A stretch of DNA of 64,000 nucleotides from the NCBI RefSeq assembly GCF_003202755.1, contig NZ_QGLK01000004.1, positions 62,001-126,000 of the forward strand. The letters are read 5' to 3'. The notes under the pieces are model-generated. The model saw nothing but the letters and a program-made list of their open reading frames with translations, had not been told where the DNA came from and did no database searches. Positions 41,201 to 49,454 of the stretch are shown piece by piece. The stretch is from Bifidobacterium asteroides (GTDB taxonomy: Bacteria; Actinomycetota; Actinomycetes; Actinomycetales; Bifidobacteriaceae). A program made the translations under genes and the position numbers. Position 1 is the stretch's first letter. The number at the start of each line of letters is the position of its first letter.

Positions 41201-42208
41201 TTGAAGCCTGAAGAATCTGAGTTCAGCGCCGATCCGGACTCGCCCTTGGCATTTTTCCGGAACGGAATAAGGAATGGCATCTCTAAAAGCAATACCGCCA
41301 TTAAAGACATGGTTCATGCACTGGAACGTGAATCCTCCGAATTTGCCTTGGCTCATAAAGCCATGAATAACGATTTTCGTCTGGTGGTAGATGTTCCAAA
41401 AAATACTCTCGATGCCATCGCTAATGGTGACATCAAGCTAACTACCGATAGAGCAGGCAACACCTTTGCCCAACTTTTAGATCCTAACGGGCGATATGGA
41501 AAGAAATTGCCCATCAAGCGCGAGGATTTCAGCGAGGGAGTTGATCCCTTTCAAGCGGCGAACGCAATACAACTCAGGGCAATTCAAGGTCAGCTTGAAG
41601 ACATCGCCCGCCAAATTGCAGTCATAGATGTGCGCGTGCAGGAAGTTCTCGAGGGGCAACAGAACGACAGGCTCGGCATCCTACAGAGCGGTATGCGCCT
41701 TTATCTGCAAGCCCGTGAAGTTGACGATGAAACTCTTAGAAAGCTCCTTATATCTCAGGCCTTGCGCGCTCTATCGGACGCAGAGGCCCAACTCGAGTTG
41801 GAAATGGAGTCTGACGTAAAATATCTCGCTAATGGCGACTACGAGCATGAAAAAGGCAGACGTACAAAACTCATCGATGAAAGAATGGAGAGCATCAACG
41901 GTTGCTTTCCTGCCATACACAAGGCGTCAATTGCCAGAGCAGCCATTTTTTGCGAGCAAGGAGAGCCCAAGGCCATGGCGAAAGCCTTGGAAACATATTC
42001 GCACTTTATCAAGTCGACTGTGGGAGACAATGCCGGCCTTCTAGCAGAATGCGATCGCTCCGATACAGGAACAGAACAGGGAATTTGGCGATCTCGAGCC
42101 GCACTTCAACTTGACGTTTCCAATCTAAGCAAATCCCTAGCATTGCCCGAGAAGCACTTGTACCTTAAGTTATCTGCTGAAACGGATGAGATCCATGAAG
42201 AGCGTTAG
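41201..42208 (+). CDS. Uncharacterised helical protein, first gene of an AT-richer cassette
   Basis: I do not recognise this 335-residue protein. The TTG start has a GGGGG site upstream. No membrane segment or signal peptide is visible. Residues about 10-60 look helical, 65-110 resemble a small beta/alpha region (VVDVPKNTLDAIANGDIKL), 125-160 form a likely coiled coil (LRAIQGQLEDIARQIAVIDV and on), and the rest is acidic and helical (SDAEAQLELEMESDVKYLAN). No catalytic motif is seen. The gene overlaps a zinc-ribbon gene. Codons ending in A/T are more frequent than in neighbours, suggesting acquired DNA. Confidence 0.7.
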   Translation: MKPEESEFSADPDSPLAFFRNGIRNGISKSNTAIKDMVHALERESSEFALAHKAMNNDFRLVVDVPKNTLDAIANGDIKLTTDRAGNTFAQLLDPNGRYGKKLPIKREDFSEGVDPFQAANAIQLRAIQGQLEDIARQIAVIDVRVQEVLEGQQNDRLGILQSGMRLYLQAREVDDETLRKLLISQALRALSDAEAQLELEMESDVKYLANGDYEHEKGRRTKLIDERMESINGCFPAIHKASIARAAIFCEQGEPKAMAKALETYSHFIKSTVGDNAGLLAECDRSDTGTEQGIWRSRAALQLDVSNLSKSLALPEKHLYLKLSAETDEIHEER

Positions 42209-42521
42209 AGGTTGCACCAACCAGGAATGTGACTCTTACAAAGAGAACGTCCATTATAAAAAAGACTTCGATTACTGTCCGAAATGCGGCTCACAACTGA
42301 TGGCCGTATGCAGATCCCGTAGTTGCCACACTTTCCTCGATAACCCGGATGGTATTTACTGTGCTCGCTGTCTAGCAAAAAGAAAAGACAGCGCAGATCA
42401 TGCGAAGAAAAACATCACCGCCATCGGCGGAGGCTTGTTGGTAGCTGGTAGTTTCGTCGCAAAAAATAGCAAGACAATTATTTCAGTTGCAGCGAAAGCG
42501 ATCAAATTTCTTCCAAAATAA
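42186..42521 (+). CDS. Small zinc-ribbon protein with hydrophobic tail
   Basis: The 111-residue protein has four Cys pairs: CTNQEC, CPKCG, CRSRSC and CARC, enough for two zinc sites in about 55 residues. A hydrophobic, glycine-containing segment follows (AIGGGLLVAGSFVA, about residues 78-91), possibly membrane inserting, and the C-terminus is basic. It overlaps the upstream gene by 23 bases; a second ATG at 42195 could be the true start. The two genes are probably translated together. Function is unknown; zinc ribbons with membrane tails often serve as adaptors. Confidence 0.68.
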   Translation: MRSMKSVRGCTNQECDSYKENVHYKKDFDYCPKCGSQLMAVCRSRSCHTFLDNPDGIYCARCLAKRKDSADHAKKNITAIGGGLLVAGSFVAKNSKTIISVAAKAIKFLPK

Positions 42522-42675
42522 GGGTTCACGCAAACACGGTATTCGTCAAACATCTGCTTTCACAGTTGTCAAAGTACCGCTATAAGTATGACTGAACCTA
42601 TAACCTGTATAAACCCCCAAACACAGAAGTCCCACTTTGTGAAGTCGCCAAGACTGTGAAGCTAAACAAGTAGCT

Positions 42676-42730
42676 AGCCAAGGGACCTTGTCGGACGGGA
42701 ATGGTATCCATTCGACAAGGTTCCTTGGCT
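42676..42730. terminator. Long hairpin between convergent genes
   Basis: A 20-base arm at 42676-42695 pairs with 42711-42730 with two mismatches (both G-T wobbles in RNA). It contains a nested GAATGG/CCATTC alternative. It lies between the convergent zinc-ribbon and fucosidase genes and could terminate both, 22 bases after the fucosidase stop. The T-run is weak. Confidence 0.55.
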
Positions 42731-42751
42731 GATTCATAGAATTCCGATTCC

Positions 42752-43780
42752 TTAGGCCTCCAAAGCTCGCGCTCCCAGTAGTGCTTGCTCAGCAGCCATG
42801 GGAACTCGTCCCAATCCATCCAGACCGACGTTGAGCAGATAGTTGATGCCGTACTTGTTCAGATGGGCCTTGTAATCGTGAATGGTCTGCGGGCTCTTCC
42901 AGTTTTGGTCATGATATGAGAATCCCCAGGAATCGTTGATGGTCCCGGCGGTCTCGTAGAGGTCAAGCTTTGAGGGCTTGAATCCTTCGATCGAGTTGTA
43001 ATCGACATTTCCATCCGAGACGGCCTTGTCGCTGGCATCCGAATCTTCAGGAATCTCGTTGTCCCCCAAAGAGACATAGTCATAGCGGCCGTTGCCCAGC
43101 CTGGAATTGATCAGACAGTCGGGCTGCAGGCGCTTGACTGTATCGTAGATGGTCTGGCTCTGCTCGTCGCTGAGGGTCATGGGAACATCAAACCAGGCAA
43201 CCGATATCTCTCCATAGTTGCTCATGATCTCTTCGATCTGGGGCATGATCTTGTGTTCGAATGCCCGGTCGTAGTTCTTCTCCCCTGTGAAGTCCCAGCT
43301 GTTGTCCCAGGTGGTGCCCGCCGTCTCGATGTCGTTTGAGAGGTATCCGCCGCCATCCGGTTCGTGCCAGTCCAGGTCCTGCGAATAGTAGAGACCAAAT
43401 CGCAGACCAGCCTCGCGGCAGGCCAATGACAGCTCGCCGATCACATCCCTGTGGAAGGGCGTCGCATCATAGACATTGTAAGGATCCACCAGCGACCGGT
43501 ACATGGCGAAGCCGTCATGGTGCTTTGTTGTGACGACCAGGTACTGCATGCCGCAGCGCTTGGCCAGGTCAACTATGGCATCCGCGTCGAAATAAATGGG
43601 GTTGAAGGCCTGGGTCAGGCGTTCGTACTCCTTGTTGGGGATCTGGAGCTTGGATTGGATCCATTCCGCATAGTTGCTAGACGACTTCCCCTGGTACTCC
43701 CCTCCCAGGAGTGAATAGAGACCCCAGTGAATCATCATTCCGTACTTGGCTTGCTTGAACCATTCCACGGTATCGCTCAT
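42752..43780 (-). CDS. GH29-family alpha-L-fucosidase, intracellular
   Basis: The 342-residue enzyme has the GH29 catalytic barrel: MMIHWGLYSLLG near the start, TTKHHDGFAMY (84-94), nucleophile Asp198 in VAWFDVPM, and Glu276 in LYETAGTINDSWGF as a likely acid/base. No signal peptide is present, so it acts in the cytosol on imported glycans. It is shorter than GH29 enzymes with a C-terminal beta-sandwich, which is normal for intracellular fucosidases acting on Fuc-GlcNAc-type compounds. It shares an operon with an MFS transporter, 47 bases downstream of it. Confidence 0.88.
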   Translation of the reverse strand: MSDTVEWFKQAKYGMMIHWGLYSLLGGEYQGKSSSNYAEWIQSKLQIPNKEYERLTQAFNPIYFDADAIVDLAKRCGMQYLVVTTKHHDGFAMYRSLVDPYNVYDATPFHRDVIGELSLACREAGLRFGLYYSQDLDWHEPDGGGYLSNDIETAGTTWDNSWDFTGEKNYDRAFEHKIMPQIEEIMSNYGEISVAWFDVPMTLSDEQSQTIYDTVKRLQPDCLINSRLGNGRYDYVSLGDNEIPEDSDASDKAVSDGNVDYNSIEGFKPSKLDLYETAGTINDSWGFSYHDQNWKSPQTIHDYKAHLNKYGINYLLNVGLDGLGRVPMAAEQALLGARALEA

Positions 43781-43827
43781 TATTTACCTCTGTTTCTGTT
43801 GATTGATACGAGTCGCAATGACCACTC

Positions 43828-45027
43828 TCAGATGGTCAGCTTGTCCTTCTTGACGACGAAGGCATCATAAAGGGCCAGAATCACGTAGCAGATACCTGCG
43901 CACATGATCATGAAACCTGGGTCTTTATTGCCAAGCACCCCGCCCAAGGCTTGGAAAAAGTAGGGAGCCACCAGGGAGCCGATGTTGATGCCGATTAGGA
44001 TGATCGAAGTGGTCAGGTTCATGGAGCCCTTGGGCGAATAGGCCACCATGCGGGCAGTCAGAGCTGGATTGATGATGCCATTGCAGAACCCTGCCACCAG
44101 GACCAGAACCAGCAAGATCGGAATGGAGTTGGTGAAGGGCATAGCGATCATGACCACTGCCGTCAGAACCTCGAAGATGAAGACGGTGTATCGTCCGCAC
44201 CACTTGGCGAGCTGTTCGAAGGCGATGCCTGAGATGATCGAGCAGAGTACCAGGAAGCCGAAGATCCTGGTGGCATCAGCTGCAGAGCCTATGTGTGAAT
44301 CGACCATATGGCTGGCCAGTTTCAGGGAGATAGCCGAATAGAAGAGGCAGACGAAGAGGAAGAGGATGGCCAGCTGGATGACGCCGCCGTTGGTAGACGG
44401 CTTGATGGAAGTGTCTTCCTCAACCTCCTTGCCATCCTCCACGATGACTCGGTCAAGCCGCTTGGGGACGAAAAGGGAGACGAGGACGATTGGAACGATC
44501 AGGAAGAGGAAGACCAGATAAGTGGCATGCCAGGAGATATTGATCAGGAATCCTGCAATGAAGAGCATGATCGAATCGCCGATGGCGCCGACGGAGTTCC
44601 TCCAACCCAAAAGCCTGTTCCTGATTTTCTCAGGGAAGACATCAGTGATGTAGGAGACGCTTAGCGGGGTGAAGATGCCCATGCCCACGCCGAACATGGC
44701 CCTCGACAGGAAAATGGCTGGGTAGTTGTAGAAGAAAGCAGGGATGACTCCGAAGACCAAGGAGACGATGAGCCCCAAAAGGACCGTGTACTTCTTGCCC
44801 AGCTTGTTGGATATGAGGCCGCTGACCACTGTTCCCAGCAGGACGCCTCCCGTGGGGATGACGACCAATAGCTCTACGTTGGCCTCCGAGATGTTGGAGA
44901 AGTACTCCTTCATCAGCGGGATGGTCCCCGAGACGGCGTTCGAAACCGACATCAGGAATGATATGGATAAGATGCCCAACATCAAAATCGGTGAACTGGT
45001 GTTCACCTGTTTCTCTTTTGACTCCAT
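43828..45027 (-). CDS. MFS transporter, candidate glycoamino acid importer
   Basis: This 399-residue protein has about twelve membrane segments, with the MFS loop motif GLISNKLGKKYTVL and the second-half equivalent. It is the first gene of the transporter-fucosidase operon and is divergent from glycosylasparaginase across a 554-base regulatory gap. In Lactobacillus casei an MFS permease (AlfH) of fucosyl-GlcNAc-Asn use has the same neighbours, so the likely substrate is a fucosylated GlcNAc-asparagine. That assignment is inference from context, not from the protein itself. Confidence 0.75.
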   Translation of the reverse strand: MESKEKQVNTSSPILMLGILSISFLMSVSNAVSGTIPLMKEYFSNISEANVELLVVIPTGGVLLGTVVSGLISNKLGKKYTVLLGLIVSLVFGVIPAFFYNYPAIFLSRAMFGVGMGIFTPLSVSYITDVFPEKIRNRLLGWRNSVGAIGDSIMLFIAGFLINISWHATYLVFLFLIVPIVLVSLFVPKRLDRVIVEDGKEVEEDTSIKPSTNGGVIQLAILFLFVCLFYSAISLKLASHMVDSHIGSAADATRIFGFLVLCSIISGIAFEQLAKWCGRYTVFIFEVLTAVVMIAMPFTNSIPILLVLVLVAGFCNGIINPALTARMVAYSPKGSMNLTTSIILIGINIGSLVAPYFFQALGGVLGNKDPGFMIMCAGICYVILALYDAFVVKKDKLTI

Positions 45028-45581
45028 GAAAGTCCCTTCCTCGGAACTGTCATCGCATTCGCATTTACGATGGCGAGCACTTGATTAACTCATGTACTGC
45101 ACACAACTAGATTCAATGAACCATCTTGGTCCCGAACTATTTCAATAGATAATAGTTTGTTAATAGTATATATCAAATTGGAAACTGTACATGCCGAAGG
45201 TGTTGCGTCACGCAGAATCGGCCGGATCTGCCATCCAGCGTTCACCAAACAAATTGTTGGAACTCGGCCTTTTAAGCCTGCCTTAAGGTATGTACGCAAA
45301 AGCTGATGCTGATAAAACAATAGGAGCGCTGGCAAGACATTCCGAAACAAAAGTATCTTTATTAATTATCATTGACAGAAGAGATAAGGCAGAGGACATC
45401 GTTGCTGTCTGCATGCGGGCGAGGTAAGCCCGCTACTGACGGCTGTCCCCTCAGGAGCATGGTCCATCAGCTCGATCATTCATCGACCGGCTGAGGTCTC
45501 GCCTGCTCTTCTGCTTAAAAACAGTTTTTGTGATCCACCCAAGAGCAGTCAACGACCGCACCGATAGAAAGAACCAAGGAA
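45028..45581. other. Divergent regulatory region of the glycan locus
   Basis: No gene is present. It separates the transporter-fucosidase operon from glycosylasparaginase. A perfect 11-base palindrome TGCGTCACGCA lies at 45204-45214, and a GCGGGC/GCCCGC hairpin at 45415-45433. The first is a possible operator. The T-rich stretch around 45150-45170 may hold the MFS promoter. Nothing was identified with confidence. Confidence 0.5.
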
Positions 45582-46577
45582 ATGAGTGATTCATCCTCAC
45601 AGATAGTCAGCCACGATCAATCCACATGGGCCTCTATTGCCACATGGCGGATGGCCTATGAAGGGATGGTCAAGTCAAATTCCGATCTTGAAGAGGATGG
45701 CCATGCGGGCGATGCTGTTGAGACACTGATCCGTGAGGTTGAGGCCAACCCCGATTACACCTCCGTCGGTTATGGTGCTTTGCCCAATCGGGAAGGTGAG
45801 ATGGAGATGGACGCCGCCTTCATGGACGGGAACAGCATGGCTTTGGGAGCCGTGGCCGGCATCCAGCATGTACTCCACCCCATATCCGTGGCCAGGCAGC
45901 TGAGTCGACGCCATACCAGCAGCTTTCTGGTCGGGCAGGGGGCGACTCGTTACGCCCAGGTCAGCGGGTTCGAAATGCGCAATATGCTGACGGACAGGGC
46001 CAGAAAGCGCTGGGAGCTGGAAGCCGCCAAGACCACAACACCGGAGTCTGCCGGCCCCTATCGAGGGCACGATACGGTCGGGGCCATCTCCTTGGATACG
46101 CAGGGTTCTATGGCTGCTGGCACATCGACATCAGGTCTCTTTATGAAGGAGCCGGGCAGAGTAGGCGATTCTCCCCTACCCGGCTCTGGCTTCTACGTGG
46201 ACAGTGCCATCGGGGGGGCAGCCGCCACCGGGCTGGGAGAAGACATCATGAAAGGGTGCCTCTCCTATCGGATCGTCGCCCTGATGGGAAGCGGCTTGAG
46301 CCCGCAGGAAGCCTGCGATTCTGCAGTCTACAAATTTGACGACCTCCTGAGGAACCGCTACGGCAAAGTAGGCGAGATCTCAATGATCGCTCTCAACAAG
46401 AGAGGGGAATGGGGGGTCGCCACAAACGTAGAATTCACCTTCTGCACAGCTAAGAAAGACGAGCAAATACGAATACTCATGGCCAATCCGGACGGCGAGG
46501 GCGGAACACGAATCGAACCAGTGACCAAGGAATGGTTGCAGGAATATGAACGCTCGCTCAAGGCGTCCATCAAATAA
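45582..46577 (+). CDS. N4-(beta-N-acetylglucosaminyl)-L-asparaginase
   Basis: This 331-residue Ntn-hydrolase cleaves the GlcNAc-Asn bond of glycoasparagines, giving aspartate and 1-amino-GlcNAc (then GlcNAc). The self-processing site is intact: nucleophile Thr165 in GHDTVGAISLD, preceded by the cleavage Asp. Downstream the substrate-binding stretch TSTSGLFMKEPGRVGDSPLP and GAAATGLGEDIMK match the family closely. No signal peptide is seen, so it acts in the cytosol. AAGGAA precedes the ATG. It sits opposite the fucosidase-transporter operon. Confidence 0.9.
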   Translation: MSDSSSQIVSHDQSTWASIATWRMAYEGMVKSNSDLEEDGHAGDAVETLIREVEANPDYTSVGYGALPNREGEMEMDAAFMDGNSMALGAVAGIQHVLHPISVARQLSRRHTSSFLVGQGATRYAQVSGFEMRNMLTDRARKRWELEAAKTTTPESAGPYRGHDTVGAISLDTQGSMAAGTSTSGLFMKEPGRVGDSPLPGSGFYVDSAIGGAAATGLGEDIMKGCLSYRIVALMGSGLSPQEACDSAVYKFDDLLRNRYGKVGEISMIALNKRGEWGVATNVEFTFCTAKKDEQIRILMANPDGEGGTRIEPVTKEWLQEYERSLKASIK

Positions 46578-46590
46578 CCATTTATCATTC

Positions 46591-46606
46591 TTGACTGATT
46601 AGTCAA
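46591..46606. promoter_or_regulatory. TetR-type operator palindrome
   Basis: TTGACT-GATT-AGTCAA is a perfect inverted repeat 21 bases before the start of a TetR gene and 14 bases after the glycosylasparaginase stop. A TACTAT -10-like hexamer follows at 46611, so the transcript would be nearly leaderless. Autoregulation by the short TetR protein is the simplest reading. Confidence 0.6.
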
Positions 46607-46626
46607 TTAATACTATCTTGACGGGC

Positions 46627-47046
46627 ATGGGTCGCAAGAGAAGTTTCGATGATGATGAGGTACTTGCCCGTGCCCGCGAGGTTTTCCTGGAGCATGGCTA
46701 TGAGGGCACATCGATTGATGCTCTCGTCAAGGCCACGGGTCTGCTCCGGGGCAGTCTCTACGGTGCCTTCGGCAGCAAGCGCGGCATGTTCGTGGCTGCG
46801 TTACGTGATGCAACGGATTCTGAGTCGGGCGATTCAGGAGTGCTCAATCTGGTATTGGTGGCACTCATGGAGCTGTCAGATCATGATCTTGAGGTTCGTG
46901 GGCTGGTCAGGGATTACCTTGCGAAGCTGTCCAGCTCGGGATATGACGATACTAATGCTGTGGCCCTTGATATCGCCACGCTCCTTGGCGAGACGCTGCT
47001 GCAGCGTGCACATATTCGTCTGCAGCCTGATGACGAAAGAAGATAA
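46627..47046 (+). CDS. Short TetR-family regulator
   Basis: Counting from the ATG at 46627, this is 139 residues, shorter than the usual 190-220. The N-terminal helix-turn-helix is complete: DDEVLARAREVFLEHGYEGT, then TSIDALVKATG and recognition helix LLRGSLYGAFGSKRGMF. The C-terminal ligand domain is reduced to about four helices and may be dimer-only. It is followed after three bases by a PH-like protein gene, so the two form an operon. The earlier TTG at 46618 is less likely. Confidence 0.78.
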   Translation: MGRKRSFDDDEVLARAREVFLEHGYEGTSIDALVKATGLLRGSLYGAFGSKRGMFVAALRDATDSESGDSGVLNLVLVALMELSDHDLEVRGLVRDYLAKLSSSGYDDTNAVALDIATLLGETLLQRAHIRLQPDDERR

Positions 47047-47049
47047 GTC

Positions 47050-47406
47050 ATGAACAACAAGGTGGCAATTGTCGGGCGGACGCTGGAAGTTGAACCGCAG
47101 GGTTTGGATAAGATGTGGTCGTTCACAGGGAAACTGGTGGTGCCGCTCGAGCATGTTCTGGGTGCGAGCGAGGATCCGGGCATTCTTGATGATGCCAAAG
47201 GCCTGCGTGCGCCCGGCCTTCATGTTCCCGGTAAATGGGCCGGCACATACATTGAGCATGGGGAAAAGACATTCTGGAATGTCACCAGACCGGAAAGCCC
47301 CATTGTCATCCAACTCAAGGGTGAGCGCTATGACCGACTGGTGCTCGGGGTGGAACAACCCCGCGAGCTGGTCAACCAGATTAACGCGGCCATCACAAAG
47401 CAGTAA
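47050..47406 (+). CDS. Small PH-like domain protein
   Basis: The 118-residue protein, co-transcribed with the short TetR gene, has a beta-rich pattern (WSFTGKLVVPLEHVLGASED, then IEHGEKTFWNV, IVIQLKGERYDRLVL and a final helix VEQPRELVNQINAAI) like bacterial PH-domain-like proteins. No catalytic motif is visible. Its partner regulator suggests that its own expression is repressed until a signal arrives. Function is unknown. Confidence 0.6.
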   Translation: MNNKVAIVGRTLEVEPQGLDKMWSFTGKLVVPLEHVLGASEDPGILDDAKGLRAPGLHVPGKWAGTYIEHGEKTFWNVTRPESPIVIQLKGERYDRLVLGVEQPRELVNQINAAITKQ

Positions 47407-47491
47407 ACCACAAAGCAGTAAACAATGAATTGCAGCACCTGAGTTCTTCTATCGACTATCTGAATTCAATAGCCCGAGAACCAAATAACTG

Positions 47492-47551
47492 GGCCGACAA
47501 GTCATATGTGACTATACTGTCTTCGACGTATTGCCATATGGCTTGTCGGCC
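47492..47551. terminator. Bidirectional hairpin between convergent genes
   Basis: GGCCGACAAG and CTTGTCGGCC pair perfectly over ten bases, extended by CATATG/CATATG after one T-G wobble, with a 26-base loop. It lies between the PH-like gene and guaA, which converge, eight bases after the guaA stop. Confidence 0.65.
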
Positions 47552-47558
47552 TAGATGC

Positions 47559-49121
47559 TCACTCCCACTCGATGGTTGCCGGCGGCTTGGATGTGCAATC
47601 CAGGACCACACGGTTGATGCCCGGGCACTCGTTGGTAATGCGTGTGGAAATAGTGGCCAGCACGTCATAGGGCAGACGTGTCCAGTCGGCAGTCATGGCA
47701 TCCTCAGAGGAAACCGGACGCAGCACGATCGGCGAGCCATAGGTGCGCTCGTCGCCCTGCACACCTACCGAATGCACATTGGCCAGCAGCACCACCGGGC
47801 ACTGCCAGATCTGCCGGTCCAGCCCAGCCTTGGACAGCTCTTCGCGGGCAATGGCGTCCGCCTCGCGCAGGGTCTCCAGACGTTCCCGGGTAATCTCGCC
47901 GATGATGCGGATTCCCAGACCAGGGCCGGGGAAGGGTTGACGCCAGACAATCTGGTCAGGCAGGCCCAGTTCGGTACCGATGGCCCGTACCTCATCCTTG
48001 AAGAGGGTGCGCAGAGGCTCGATCAGCTGGAACTTGACGTCCTTGGGCAGACCGCCCACATTGTGGTGGGACTTGATATTGGCCGCTCCATCTCCGCCGC
48101 CCGACTCGACCACGTCAGGGTAGAGTGTGCCCTGCACAAGGAACTTGACTTCCTTGCCGGTCTTGCCTGCCTCCTCAATCACCTGCCGCTGGGCTTTTTC
48201 AAAAGTGCGGATAAACTTCTCGCCGATGATCTTGCGCTTGCGCTCGGGCTCGGAAACGCCCTTGAGGGCGGTCAGGAAATCCTGCGAGGCATCCACGGCT
48301 ATCAGCTTGATGCCAGTGGCGGCCACAAAATCATGCTTGACCTGCTCGGCCTCCCCCTTGCGCAACAGGCCATGATCTACGAAGACGCAAGTCAGCTGGT
48401 CCCCGACGGCCCTGTGGACCAGAGCGGCCGCCACAGCTGAATCAACGCCGCCTGACAGGCCACAAATGACCTGGTCGTCACCCACCGTGCGACGGATCTT
48501 CTCCACCTGTTGCCCGATGATGCCTGAGGCGTTCCAGTCCGACGGCAGTCCGGCGCACTGGTGCAGGAAGCGGTCAATCAGATCCTGTCCCAAAGGGGTG
48601 TTGGTCACCTCGGGATGCCACTGGACTCCGTACAGCCCCCGGGAAGGATCCTGCATGGCCGCCACCGGAGCACCTTCGGTATGCGCCAGAACCTCAAAGC
48701 CCTTAGGCGCACGATTGACGGCAACGCCATGGCTCATCCATACATCCTGACGGTCGGGCGAATCCTGTAGTATTCCCTTAGCGCTGTCGATGAAGGCCTC
48801 GGTCTTGCCGTACTCCCCCAGAGCCGCCTTGTCCACCTCACCGCCCAGCTCATGGGCCATGACCTGGAAGCCGTAGCAGATGCCCAGAACGGGCACCCCC
48901 GCCTCGAAAATTCTCTTATCTATGTTGGGCGCCCCGTCCACGTAGACAGAGGCCGGGCCGCCGGAAAGAATGACCGCCTTGGGATCCTTAGCCAGCATCT
49001 GGTCCAAGCTCATCGAATGAGGCACCAGCTCGGAGTAGACCCCCGCCTCCCTGACTCGACGAGCGATCAGCTGGGCGTACTGTGCACCGAAATCGACCAC
49101 CAGGACGGGACCCTGTGCCAT
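47559..49121 (-). CDS. guaA: GMP synthase (glutamine-hydrolysing)
   Basis: GuaA converts XMP to GMP. From the ATG at 49121 (preceded by AAGGAG) the protein has 520 residues: a class I glutamine amidotransferase with Cys82 in [10 protein letters not shown], the HPEV motif region, and an ATP pyrophosphatase with [12 protein letters not shown], plus the C-terminal dimerisation domain. A longer upstream frame is rejected as it has no ribosome-binding site and lacks family similarity. It is divergent from xfp. Confidence 0.96.
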   Translation of the reverse strand: MAQGPVLVVDFGAQYAQLIARRVREAGVYSELVPHSMSLDQMLAKDPKAVILSGGPASVYVDGAPNIDKRIFEAGVPVLGICYGFQVMAHELGGEVDKAALGEYGKTEAFIDSAKGILQDSPDRQDVWMSHGVAVNRAPKGFEVLAHTEGAPVAAMQDPSRGLYGVQWHPEVTNTPLGQDLIDRFLHQCAGLPSDWNASGIIGQQVEKIRRTVGDDQVICGLSGGVDSAVAAALVHRAVGDQLTCVFVDHGLLRKGEAEQVKHDFVAATGIKLIAVDASQDFLTALKGVSEPERKRKIIGEKFIRTFEKAQRQVIEEAGKTGKEVKFLVQGTLYPDVVESGGGDGAANIKSHHNVGGLPKDVKFQLIEPLRTLFKDEVRAIGTELGLPDQIVWRQPFPGPGLGIRIIGEITRERLETLREADAIAREELSKAGLDRQIWQCPVVLLANVHSVGVQGDERTYGSPIVLRPVSSEDAMTADWTRLPYDVLATISTRITNECPGINRVVLDCTSKPPATIEWE

Positions 49122-49454
49122 AAGACTCCTTATATGTATGCTGTATCTGCCATGGATGCCCGAGAGCGACGATTCGAGGCCCTCGAACAAGTCCAGTATG
49201 GTTGCAGTTTTCGACAATGCTACCGTCATTGAGCCCAGATCGGCAGCCCCAATGGAAGTTCATATCTGCAAGCAGACAATTCCCTCGCATTTTCTCACAA
49301 GAGCGAACACACACTGCAAGAAAACGTTCAGAAAAGTCTGCTCGTTCACGTACCATGTAGGCATTGGGTACGGACCCGACAGATGCCTGGAATGACACTG
49401 TACAAGCCCGTAACCGAGGTAAATAAACAATCGCACTAAAGTGCAGGAGTACAC
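49122..49454. other. Divergent region guaA / xfp
   Basis: No gene is present. It must hold the promoters of guaA and of the very highly expressed xfp. A perfect inverted repeat TTCGAG-GCC-CTCGAA lies at 49173-49187, near the guaA side. Confidence 0.55.
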
